From Membranipora membranacea (Eukaryota > Bryozoa > Gymnolaemata > Cheilostomatida > Membraniporidae): a stretch of 64,000 nt of DNA. The notes beneath the pieces are model-generated. The model searched no databases and was not told the origin of the DNA. It was given only the letters and a program-made list of their open reading frames with translations. Numbering within the stretch: the stretch's first letter is position 1; each line of letters starts with the position of its first letter. The translations under genes and the position numbers were made by a program. The stretch covers positions 10,790,001-10,854,000 of the forward strand of contig OU612067.1 of NCBI GenBank assembly GCA_914767715.1, written 5' to 3'. Shown in pieces: positions 35,667-48,700 of the stretch.

Positions 35667-35912
35667 CTGTATCAAAAAAATCAATCATTTAATCCAACAT
35701 TTTATCCATAAGGTGTGATGTATCGCATCTTAGATGAGCTGCAGCCTCAGGCCTATATCAAAGCATAATGTTAATACTCAAAAATGCAAGAGTGTATATA
35801 CATCCTCATAGTTACAACACCGACTCAATTGAGCAGACTGCCATGTAGAGTTGATGAGGTAAACAAAAATAGGTGTGAAGGCTCTGTTTAAATCAATCTC
35901 ACCATCTCTTAC
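35667..35912 (-). other. Likely 5' UTR intron of DNAJB
   Basis: On the minus strand, CCTTCACAG|GTAAGAGATG at 35913/35912 is a consensus donor and TTTTTTTGATACAG|GGAGAT at 35667/35666 a consensus acceptor with a pyrimidine tract, about 60 bases before the start codon. The inferred intron is about 246 bases long. Confidence 0.5.
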
Positions 35913-36231
35913 CTGTGAAGGTCTCTGTTACAGTTGGTTAATACCTGTTTCGGTATTTTGTCTCAGCTGAATCAGTATTGTAGAGGTATCTAAATAGTTA
36001 AGAGCTGGTGGAAGTAGTAGTACTAGCTAGTAGTTAGTAGTAGGTTTTCACTCACTTTAGCAGCTGGGATTAAGTGTGTTTGCACAAACAGTGTCCAAAT
36101 ACTTCTGTCTTCTCTTCAAAGGCCAACTTCAGCTAGACAGAAATTCACTCTGTAGACTTGTTAACAGCATGTGAATGATGATGTGGTAGAATTTACCAGC
36201 TTATATCCATTGCTTTCCTAGTTCCAGCATT

Positions 36232-36239
36232 TTCTAGAA
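36232..36239. promoter_or_regulatory. Candidate heat-shock element core
   Basis: TTCTAGAA is a perfect inverted pair of heat-shock pentamers (nTTCnnGAAn), about 630 bases upstream of the DNAJB start and about 320 from the proposed 5' UTR exon. A third pentamer in register is not clear, so this is weak support for HSF control. Confidence 0.3.
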
Positions 36240-36799
36240 TAACCATGGAGCTTCTCTAGCATTCCTGACAACAATAAACCTGTAAAATAGTAAACATTAT
36301 TTCATTGGTCATATCCATCAGTACTGTGTTTTCATTGGCTTATGTTAATGTAGTCAGCACTCATTGGCCTAAAGATTTGTATAAATAAGATTTTCATTGG
36401 TTGAAGTTTTAAAGCAAAGATTTGTCTAATAGTAAAAGTAAAAGGGACAACAACTCGTGTATCGACAGCTACACTCTAACAGGAAGATAGGAAACGGCAC
36501 ATGCGCAAAGTAATGCTAGTTCGCGGCAAATGGAGACGGAGTCAGGGACACGGCACTGAACCACAATTGCTAAGCCTGCTTATAAGAATGACTGATCTAA
36601 TATAGATGCCAGGAAGTAGTAATAAAATGATGCTGGTAAGGCCAAGCTAAAAGCTGATTCATTAGAGATATTTTTAGTGACCATTTTTGTCTCCTAAATT
36701 GACTTGCACTCCCTCCACACCAAGCACAATAAAAGATCACATGTCACTCTCTTTCTAGCCTTTCTTTTGTTTGATTGGAAGCTGTAGTGACTCTATTGA

Positions 36800-39700
36800 A
36801 TGCCTGACCATAGTGAGGTAAGATTTTGGTATTCAGCATCTGGCCTTAAAACATTTTTGATAGTTCTCTGAGCTGTTAGACTAGAGTAGCACTCAACTAA
36901 ATTTTACCACTTAAACTAGTAAAGTTAGTAGTTGGATGGGTTGATCAGTGAGTGACTTGCCAAGATGGCAGCAACAAGTTAGAGGTATTGATTGCAGACC
37001 TTCTAGCAGGCTAGGTTTAATTCTTGCGTCACATACAAAATGTTTCAGTTAATTGCTCACTTGTTGCAATGAGATGATTTTATTCATTCCATTGCCGTGT
37101 TTCGCCAAGGAGTAACACCCCTTGGTTCCGCAAATAATAATAGTGTCAAAGTCGCATGTGCGTGTTTGGCCGAACTTTCCGAGACCCATCAAATCATATT
37201 TTGTAACTTGTTGCAGTTGCTACAGTGAAAATATAGTGGATAACAGTGTAGTCTTGCCAGGATTTTTCATGTAATATGTTATAGCCATACTAACTAATAG
37301 GAAAATCACGATGACGTAGTAATGGAATGCACACTTGAAGCTTCATTAAAAATTGGGTTGGCCTTGACAGAAATTGGGACGGGGCGAGTGTGAAAATTGA
37401 TCGTGAGATGTCCATGCAGTTCATCTACAATGAAAACCCCCTTATGATGACCCACAAGGGTGTTTGAGTCTCCCTGTAACTCAAATACCTATATTACAGC
37501 AGAAATTCTGTCGATATTTACTTAGAAAAAGTCAGTCATTCTTGGTAGGCAAGTGGCAGCAGGTATTTCTCATACCAACAGTAAGTTGTCTGTATGTAAC
37601 TAACCCTAAATCTTTAATAGAGAAAGAAACAGGAAAGGGCGGAGCCTAATGATGATATTGATGAGGTCATAGAAGGAAAACGGTCATACAAAGTAGACGA
37701 TAAACTGACGTCAAAACTATACAATGAGAGCTATGTCAGAGAACTCAGTGGACATGGTGGGTAGAAATGAAGTATCCAGTCACTTGCTGCATTTGAACAA
37801 TATCAGATTTATTGTTTGGCTGTGTTTTCTGCGTTTGGCGTTGCTACCCATGACTAATCCAGGGATTGCGACTTCAAATCCGATTAACATGATGAAACTT
37901 GATGGAGAAAATGCTAAAAGCAGATTGATATGGAAAACTTTCCTCAGATAATCAGAATGTAATTATTCATATGCTTCCGAGATCGATTATCACATATCCT
38001 TTAAAAACAAGTGTGCCATGACAAAGATACGCAAGGCACTGTGTATCAGCCTCTCTCTCTCTCTCTCTCTTTATTGGTTCATTGGTCCAGGCATAGTACT
38101 CTTATCGGGAGAGGGAGCTTAAATACTTCTTGAAAGGCTGTCCATTTGTAGATTGACAAAAGAGACTGTAAATTTCATTCTAAAGTGTTCTAATAAATGT
38201 CCCAGCAAATTTCGATTTCGATCTTACTATTTAAATTCCATTTAAATTTTGTGAATTTATCCAGTTTGGCGATGATTTATCTTGATTCATTGTAGAGGTC
38301 TCTTTTAGTCATTTTCAAACAAACGGGTTCGACAAACCCATCATAGTAAAAGATATGAAGGATCTTGGATTGATGTAAGTACAATATTCCAAAGCTTACC
38401 AACTAATGATATACTGATGGCTAATAAACTGACCCATATAAGTCACACGGGACTGCTACTAATGGTTAAAGGGTCTGCTGACAATTCAAGGCTTGGTGCC
38501 AAACACGGAGGCAGATATACGGAGATTATTGGTTTCATAATCTCTGTATATCAGTCACTTTAGCCCATACGTGCCTAAATGAGAGTTGAAATCTCTAAAG
38601 CGTAGTGATAAAGTCATTTTGATTGGTCAGTAGGGCCTCACAACTTAGAACCCTCTGCTTCCCTTATAAATCATCTGAGGTCTGCTTGTACAGCACTCTA
38701 ATTGTGAAATATCTCTTATTGTATATTTTTTGTTAGAGTACCGGAAGCATCTGAGTTTACAGTTGACACAGTGTTAGAACATGTGGGAGCTAAATGTCCG
38801 ATCGAGGCAATCAACAGTCTAACTCAGGCGTCAGAACCCTGGGATATGGCTAAATGGGTCAAATATTACAACACACCAAGAGAACAGAGAAAAAAGGTAA
38901 GGGGTGTCATATTGATAAGTACCTCATATACTACCAACTAGAAAAGAAACGCAATTTTTTGGCTGTGTAGTTTAGGAGTTATCTTCCCAAAGGAAATGGG
39001 GACACAATCGATCAATACTGTTTAATAATTGATTTGTGACAAACATCTGGTTATCTACCTATAGAGCCAGTTATATGAAATAGAGTCACGTGTTTTTGAG
39101 ATGAATGGCCAACTATTTTGATGGTTGTTTCCTGGTTTATATACTTCAAAATGTTGTTCATTTACGCATATCTAAAATAAATATCAGAATTTGTGTTAGC
39201 CAGTTTTGCTCACGGTAAGAAATGGTGCCCCAAAAAAATTAGTACCTTTAGACTATGTAGATTTATCTCCAAGTTGAGCTTCCCCATTGGTTGTGACAAT
39301 GGATGACTTGTTTTGACCTCAATCTCAAAACCTCTGATCTTACCTAATGTCTATAATCCAAGACTAGCTATACTATATCTGTTGGGGTCTGATTTTAGAT
39401 ATGGAATGTAATAAGTCTGGAGTTTACCGGTACATCATTAGATGACTTAGTACAATCTCCCACAGTAGTTAGAGAGGTAGACTGGGCTCAGAAGGCGTGG
39501 CCTCTCGATCTCATGTATATAGATATAGAGCAGATAGCCAGCCAAGAGGAGCTCACCTTCCCAAAGGTCATCAAGTGAGTATTCATCAGTCGAGTGTTCC
39601 TGGGGGCCTTTTAATCAAAGGTAAACAGAGGTTTAAAATGCGAAAATGATAGGACATTGCAGAGGTTTTATATTATAGAAACTTGCTAAAAGTTCCTGAT

Positions 39701-42700
39701 TGTGATAAATTTACACCTCAAAATTAATGTAAAACTACTGTCAATCTAATCATTGCGTTGTATCAAGACATAGGGATGCTTTTTTTAAGGCAAATGATCG
39801 CAATCACTTCACTCAACATTATCTCTCATTTGGTCTTTCATTTAGATGAATTTGTTCCGATATCCTGTAATCAGAATGTATATGATCCCATCGAATAGTG
39901 AGCAATTTGAGAATAAGACCCATATCAGGTCTCGCTCACTCACCAAGTGAATGATCAGATAGTGATTTTGGTTGTAATAATTGAAAGGCCCCCTGTCTGA
40001 TACTGCAAGGCGTAGATGTTGGAACTCATGTATTTTCATAATATCAGCTTAAGAAGCCTATAATACTGCATACTGCACAACTTACCGCACACCTTACTCT
40101 AATTTGGTTTCACAGCTTTGTTAGTGACATCTTCCCCTAGCCATTGTAATCCATAACAAGATATCTATACCGGTGTTGTGAGCGAGCACACCTAAAGATT
40201 AAACAATGATTGTTTACTGCAGCAACCCAAGCTGTGAATACTTAGCTGACTTGAGGGCCGGTTAAAATGTGTGCTATGTTCACTGCCAATGGGTCAACCC
40301 ATATATATTATGCTCTATGTGAAGACAGCTGGAGGTAGTTTGAGCCAAATTATTGCGATATCTTTGCTCGAAATCATCGTTGAAAAACATCGCTCATATG
40401 GTATAATTAGACAAAATTAGTTTCCATATCGCTCACTCAGATTGTATACAGTTTTATCAATGCATGAACAATTTGGGAACTAGTCCCTAGCAGGTTTCGT
40501 TCAGTCTTGCTAGTGATTTTGTCTGTTTCTAACTGAAAGACCTTCCTGGATAGCTGCAAATTTAAAGACCTATTTTAAATTTCATATTCACCAATGAGAG
40601 ATAATGCATATGGCCCCTTATCTTAGTGTAATTACATGTGTGTGGTTCCAGGTACTGCTTGATGAGCGTGGCCGGCTGTTATACAGATTTTCACATCGAT
40701 CTCGGAGGTACCTCTGTCTGGTACCACATTCTCAGGGGACAAAAAGTATTCTGGCTCGTGCCACCCACCGAAGATAACCTGCAGGTAAAATCAAAGTTCT
40801 ATTTTGTATTCCTCATTTGTATGTACGAGTTAAATTAGATACTTTCCGTGCTTGCAGAAAAAGAGTCTAGATTAAGAGGGAGCGCTTCAGCTAGAAAAAA
40901 TCTCTAGGATGATAGATATTCTCCCATATGCTTAGTGTTCAGTTAACCCTGGGAATCTGTTTGGTGTATTTATTCGTTGATGTTTGCTGAAATCAGAAGC
41001 AGAATAATTTATGGTTTTGACAGAAAAAAAGTTTGCAGATTTGCCATACAAAACATGTCCCAGAGAAACACGTGATCACATGAAATATCTCTATATTCAC
41101 ACAATAGTTTTCACAGATTGTTCCATATTAAGGTGTTGTGAGATCTAGGTAGCAATTTCAGGCGAAATGAGTTTCCAAATATAATCTATGATCCAAATAG
41201 AATATCAACCAAGGACAATTTGATAAGTCACAGTTTATCCTCCACACTATCATAATATGCCAATCCTCTTTATAATTGTGAAATAACAGCAGCCAGGGAG
41301 GAGTCGAATGACGTTCGCCGCCTCATAAATACCGCTGACTGCTGATCTTATCTCTTAATGTTGCCGTGATTAAGATCCTTATCAGGTGTTAATTAAACTA
41401 CCTGGGTGTAATTATGAGCCGGTGTGACACTTCGTGCACCCTATATTACCAAATGACCAAGTTATTGCTCAGTTTGTGATACTAATTATTAGTCCATATT
41501 TGTTGACAGTCGTGTTATTCAAGTCACTCAACCTTCCCTCTGATATTGGAATGTTATTGCTTATGCTGAGTATCCAGTTGTGGAACCTTGACACACAAGT
41601 TTGTTAACATCCCTCCGCCACCAGCTGGAACAACCTTGTTCTACTAAACCTCTGTCATGGCCTGGTCATGTTAATTATGACCACCAATAGCTCATTTCAT
41701 TGGAACTACCAGAGTTGACTTCTCTTTCTTTTCGGTCACCTAGCACTACTAGAATGGCATGCCCGCCTCTTATACTGAATTCACATGTCATTCTTTGTTC
41801 TTGTAGGCGTATGAGGATTGGAGTATGGGAGGCGAGCAGGAGCACACCTTCTTAGCTGACAAATGTAGTGGCTGCCAAAGGCTGACACTACATGCTGGTG
41901 ATACTTTCCTCATACCAACTGGTACATATATAAATATATATATACATATATATATACACTTAACATTACCCCCCCCCTTCTCTCTAGCGTGATGGTGGAT
42001 TGTGGAGTTCTGACTTGTTAGTGTGAGTTCCACAAGTCCTCCATATGACAAGGGATGGGCACCTTATTTGTCCTCCTAAATCAACCCAACAACTAGTCGC
42101 CCTATGGCTAAAGGCGCCAACTGTATCCTGGGTTGTATGGCCTGAGAGAGACAAGGTATCAAAAGCTTCTGAGGTGGTTAGTCAATGGGGTTGATGACTA
42201 CCGATCCTCGATGAGATATTTCAATCAGTACCTTCCGGTATGGTCGCATATTTGCTGCTTTTACAGTCAATGCCCTGTCATGTAGCGCCGGACTGGAGAA
42301 ATAGAGCAGTAAAAATAGAGGTCATAGATGTGGTCTGTGGTAAAGAGGGAGTGCTTCAATATTTGAGAGGCGCTTAGGAAGCTGTGAAACAAAGCTGTAA
42401 TAATATCTGTCAATATTGGTGCATTTCGAAGGTTTTGTTATTGTTCTACAATAATGTTAGTCATTACCCATAAGGCTATATTAAATAGTGATAAATTCTT
42501 TTTTTTTGTTCATAGGCTGGATACATGCTGTTTACACACCAGAAGACTCTCTTGTGTTTGGAGGGAATTTTCTCCACTCATTCAATGTTGGCTTGCAGCT
42601 AAGAGTTGCCGCTATGGAGGATAAATTCAAGGTTTGTTTTCAGTCAGTTCAGGGATATTCCATATATCAGGAACATTAACTAAAGAGCTTGTTTAAAGAA

Positions 42701-45700
42701 GAAACTAAGGTTATGTTTTTAAGAGTGAAGCATATCAGATAGGTTAATTCAAAATTACTGGCTGCAAATAACGGATCATATGAGTTTGGGAGCTGTTAAA
42801 ATGTGTAACGAGTCTATCATTGGTTTACCCCCGCACCCAACAACCTCATGAACAACGTTACAGATCAATATTTATACTGTACAATATGGCAGGAGAAGAG
42901 ATCTCTGCCAATTAATAAGGTGTTTTTTAATAATGAAACACTGGTGAAACATGGGAACTACGACAAACGCAAGACGTATACCAGTGGGTGTATTAACAAC
43001 ATGCAATGAATGCTGTCAACGGTAAATACTGTCCCAGCATGAAAACAATATTTAGTTTTAACCAGTTTTTACACCAAGTGTCAATTCCTGTCGGAAACGG
43101 CTTTGCGTCTCAAATACATGTCACACCTCTATCGTGTCAGCTGTCGTAGTAATGCTCGTCATGTATGTATTTACTCAAACTGATGCATATTTTTTCATTG
43201 CTCTACTTTCAGATTGGTACAAAGTACAAGTATCCTTACTTTCATGAGATGCAATGGTATATATACGATCATTACAATATCGCCCTCACCGGAAAGTCCT
43301 ATATGAAGCTAGATGATCAGGTTGGTTAACCACACACATATAATATACATACTTTGTTCATGTTTTATGAAACTTGTCAAAAGATATATATATATATATA
43401 TGTAGACAAACTTCATAAAACATGAACATAGTATGTTAATCTATCGGGAATACATGTTCATATTTACTTATAGGCAACTCACCTCAATAACATGTGTTAT
43501 ACTGGTCGCACGAGACCACATGCTCACTGGGTATAATAAAGTCTTCAACCTTTTGTTGCCCTTGCTGAGTTATATACTGGCTATTTTGCTTGCTATTTGC
43601 TTGCCCAGGCAATGTTCAAAAGATTGACTGAAGCAATAATGCTGAAATCAGCAGTGCCTCGATTTTGCAGTGTTGGTTGATTTTGTAGATTAGGCGGTAG
43701 TGAAGAACAACCACCACTGCACAATCAAGGCACTGCCGATTTCACTATTATTGCTTCAGTCTTTTATCAGGCTCAGAATTTTAGCCTTATCAAGATGGTG
43801 TGAACATGAAGGACACTGCACCTTGATACACCTTTGCATCTTTTGTTGTTATGCTTCGTCAAATCACGTTGGCTTGTATAACTCCTTCTACTGCCTACTC
43901 ATTTTAGTGTCAGGTATTGATTAAAGATTTGCCACACAGCAGATGTTCACCTTTGTTCACCTTTGTTCACCTTTCATCGCCATGTCTAGATCAAGTGGCA
44001 GGTTTTTGCCTGCCTTCCAGTTACACCAAAATTTTCCACCTCGCTCGATCACTTGCATCACTTTGGTCTAGAACTAGCCAGCGGAAGTCTGCGTTGATAT
44101 TGTCACTCCAGCGATGTTTTGGCACACCATCTGCTTCCCTCCACCCTCAACTCAAACACTCTGCTTCATCTCTCTCATTTCGACAAACATGACCATACCA
44201 TTCTGGCCTATTTTTCCTCATGACATCCCTGATAGGCATTATATTTGCTTTTGCTTTTATCTATTCATTTCTTCGGTGTTCCTCTCAGCTTATCTCAATG
44301 CAGCAACACCTTAATTTACGCATCTCACTAGCCTGTCTTAACAAGCTTTGTTCCCCACCAAACAAAGCTTGTTAAGACTGGCTAGCATCTCACAAGAGCT
44401 AACCCTGTCTACGAGGGTTCAGATGAAACAGTAAAATGAAAGTGTTGTGCTGCTAGAAAAATAGATTGTTAGAATAAAAGTGACACCCATCATTCAACCC
44501 ATTGCAGCCGTTGGTTTTGACAATTGTTGTGTATGAACTAAATACTTATATACTAATTAAACATATTATGAAGTCAATGGTATGAACTATTGCTAACCCA
44601 ACCAATCACTTATATTTTACAGCCTGTGAATGAGTTGTGTGAGATTGTCACTCAGGACCCAGTGCTCAGTAGATATGAGTTACAGGGTCTGCGTAATCTC
44701 AGGGAATGGCTGCCTAATCAAGATAACGACATGTATCCAGATGAGCTGGACAAGAAACAAGCTCTCCTCGACTCTATGATGGTGTGTGGGGGGTCTTGGT
44801 TATATGATATGGGACACACACTGACATTGAGACTACACTATTATCATGTGTATCTCTGATTGTTAAAGTCAATTTAGAAAGTGTACCTGACATATACCAG
44901 CCCCTAATTGGTAAAATTGAACTTGGGTCGTCACACCAAATTCCTTGTGACGGTACTCATGCTTAGTGAAATAGTGCACTCTCTATCAATCAGAGATTTA
45001 CATGCAATAGTCTATCAACATATCAGTGTTTATGGGGCAACTGCTCAGTTCAAGTCCTGATATTTACATAATCGGCTAGCCGTATCTCAAGGCCCCTTTT
45101 TGTTTTCAAAACAGAAAGGGGCCTTTAATATGAAGCGACCATGGGCGGAGTGTGAGAGACCAGGAGACACACCTGCGTGCTCACTGGTGTTTAAGCTGAG
45201 TGTATACAGCAATATCTACTTTTGGGCCAACAGTAGCTAAAAAAACGTGCACACCAGATTAACTAGTGTACATGTGTGTACATGTGTGTACATGTGTGTA
45301 CATGTGTGTACATGTGTGTACATGTGTGTACATGTGTGTACATGTGTGTACATGTGTGTACATGTGTGTACATGTGTGTACATGTGTGTACATGTGTGTA
45401 CATGTGTGTACATGTGTGTACATGTGTGTACATGTGTGTACATGTGTGTACATGTGTGTACATGTGTGTACATGTGTGTACATGTGTGTACATGTGTGTA
45501 CATGTGTGTACATGTGTGTACATGTGAAGTCGCAAGTGACAAAGTATACACTAGTGTGCTCGCCCATTAATATTTCCATCTGTGTCACAGGTGAATTGTC
45601 AAAGCTGGCATCTAGCTGTTCAATTTATGAAATTCATGGAATTTCCGGCAAAAATCTAATACTTTATGTGATGCTCTTCACAAATTGTTTCACTCCCTAT

Positions 45701-48700
45701 GTTATTCAAAGTGGTGTATCGATTATAATATTGAATGTGTCTGATCTGTTTTAGTTTGCCATAGCCAAACATAAAGGAGATGGTGAGAAAACTCCATATC
45801 CACTCAAATGCTCTCTACTACAATGGAACAAAAGCATCCTGGTGAGGAAATTATACTTACAGTGTTTTTTTCTTAATTTAGCATCCATTGAACATTGTGG
45901 TGCATCAATGTTAGGGGTGTTTGGCATTAAACGTCTGAAGCAGATGTGCTAAATTCTGAAGTTATAAGAAAAACATAGTCTAAATGCAATCTCTGTAACC
46001 ACCATATCCTGTGTATCAACTATTTTGACTGTATCCACTATTTTCTGGACATCATATGAACTGGCTGGCGCATTATTTGGCACAAACCGGTATAAATAAC
46101 ATAGCTGTGTTGATTCCTACTTTCCACTATGAAAATATAGAATATAGTTGAATATATCTATCCTTTCTTTACCCAGAGTTCTTACAAAAAGAAGTGCAAG
46201 CAAGCCAGGAAAGGACACAACTCCGCTCAGTCCACTACTACCTCAAGAAAACGCCAATCAAGTACATCTAGCCGGGCAAGCGTATCCAGCAAGGCTAGTG
46301 AGGGGTCTGCCTCCGCCACTAGCAGCAAGCAGAGGAAGAGTGTCACCCCTGATGGAAAGAAGACTAAACCTAACACCACCCCTGACATAAAGAAAACGAA
46401 ACCTAACACCACCCCTGGCAGCTCCAAACTGTCGACTAGTGCCTCTAAGGCTCGACGAGCCAGATGCATGACATGTAGTGCATGCAAACTGACTGAAGAT
46501 TGTATGAAATGTATATATTGTAAAGATAAACCTAAGTATGGAGGCAAAGGCACCATGAAACAGGCGTGCGTGAACAGAAAATGTCTGATGGTTAGTGAAT
46601 AGATTGATATATTTCAAATTTATCGATAGCGTTTTTCAAGTTTGATTATTATTTGTGAATGGATGACTCCTTCACCAGTTAGGCCGAGTTTTTGTGTTGT
46701 TCTCATTATCTTAGCATATTGCCTGAGACAGAAGGCCTTAAAAATTTCATTCAGGTCAAGGCTAGTTATTCCCTATACTTTATTTTATTCTTCGTTGTTT
46801 CTTTTTGCCAAATCTTCATGTTTTGCTTTGTATTCATTCGTTTTTTATTATTATTATTATTTACATTCCCTTCAAGGACATGGTCAATCTGGGTGTGCCA
46901 ATAATTATCTATCCACTAAGTCCAGTCTATATGTCCCCCCGCTGCCTTGCTGATTTTGTGTATTGCTCTGGTCCACTCTCTTTTTATCATATCTTAAAAT
47001 CTTCAGGTTTGTGACCAAGTTATTAATCATTAATTGTCAGGAATAAACCAAGCCATAATTGCTTCGCCTTCAAACTTAAAGTTATAGTATTACCCATAGC
47101 CTTAATTCAGTTTTTCCAAAAGCTGTGAGAGTTGTCCTCCAATTTCGCTTGGGGCTTTGGCTGCTTGAAATATCTGTGTTTTATAAAACTGGCTATTATT
47201 GGAAGTAGTACTTTAACTTTCGGTTTGTTATTCTCTACTGGTCTCGGTTTACTGACAATAGAGCTGGTTTTATATCACACATGTATTTCTTGCAGCTCGG
47301 CAAAGGAGGCAGTGTTAACACCAAACAAATGGTCAACGATCCGAAACAGAGAAAATTATTCATGCCAACAAGAAGCTCACCCAGGAAAAGTGCTACGCCA
47401 CAAAAACTCAAATCCCAACAGAAATCATTGGTAAGTTCAACTTTTCCTCGGTCTGGGGTCTTATTCTGTTTAACTTACCTGCAGTTTATGTTATGGGCTG
47501 TGACCATGCCAAAGCTATGGTCCTGATTGCACTAATACATAGTGTCTAATCTTCTAGCATTCCTTCCTCGGTTCCCACTGTGTATGAGATGGTCATCATG
47601 TTTTCATGCTTTGAATGAATTGTCGGCCCCAAATCGAATCAAGAATGCCTAGGAATACGATTTCCATGATGATAAAACTTCAAAAAAGAACTGCTGCGGC
47701 CTCCCATATTGAAGTCATTGTTGCTATCCTTCAAACTAAGCCGCCGAACGGATTCAACACGCATCCCCAATCCGAATGAAGAAACGGAACCAATGCGAAC
47801 AGAATTTCACCGAAATGCTATTTCCCATGAATCAATTACCCCTTAAATTGACTTCACATAGACATATGGAAACATAGTGATTTTTCATTTGGGTACAGGA
47901 CACATCACCTGCCTTGACAGGTATAACAATTGACATGCTAAAGTAGAGTAAGGAGATCTTTGATCTGTTTTTTTCTATTCACTGTTTCTCCGCAGGATTC
48001 CAGTGGCTTGTTCCACTGTGCTATAATAACTGCGATATTGTCAAAGGCATAGTGGATACTTTGGTATAGTTTTAACAAGTTAGATTGATCTTTTCAGTTG
48101 ACAACTGAACCAGCATCTCCTCTGAAAGGAACAAGAGAATCTCCACGCTCAAAGAAAATGGCACAACCCAACGCAAGAGCAGGTGTGTGTTCACATCCAT
48201 ATGCAAACAATAAATGTTTTTGCCAATCTCTAAAAGCAGTTTGTCTTGAGATGGCTTGTATCTGCTAATATCTTTTAAGGTTCCCTTCTTAAAAATATCC
48301 CCCACTTTCAGATCACCATGGCCTTCTTTACTTCTAAATAACATGGATATTACACCAGTGCGCTGATTTTGAGGACAATGGCCCAGCAACCTCAAACCTA
48401 GCCATTGTGTTGACTCTTCTCCTCACCCACCAATCAGAGCCAACACATTGGCTACTTCAAACCGTGTCAGAGTTAAAAAATAAAAGAAAGGCCGTCCAAC
48501 GTTGCTTAAGTTATTCAGCTTATTCTTAATGCCTGATGTAGGAAAAGTGGAGAAGCAACAGACCCTGACCCAGTTGATGCCATCCAGAAGTTCCACCAGA
48601 ATGAAGACACCAAACAAGAAATACATAGATGACTATGAGGCTGAACTTCCTCAGCATCTGTCTACAAGAAAACCGAAAACACCAGCTAAATCATCTCCTG

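Noticed and set aside
45267-45526. CRISPR-like array
   Set aside because: There are no spacers; the unit is 10 bases, directly abutting, in an intron of an animal gene.
45237-45754. Several long open frames on both strands through the minisatellite
   Set aside because: Any frame through a stop-free 10-bp repeat stays open; the peptides are pure repeat translations.
46227-46617. Minus-strand frames opposite the first CXXC exon
   Set aside because: They are shadows of the KDM2 exon, which has conserved cysteines and consensus splice sites.
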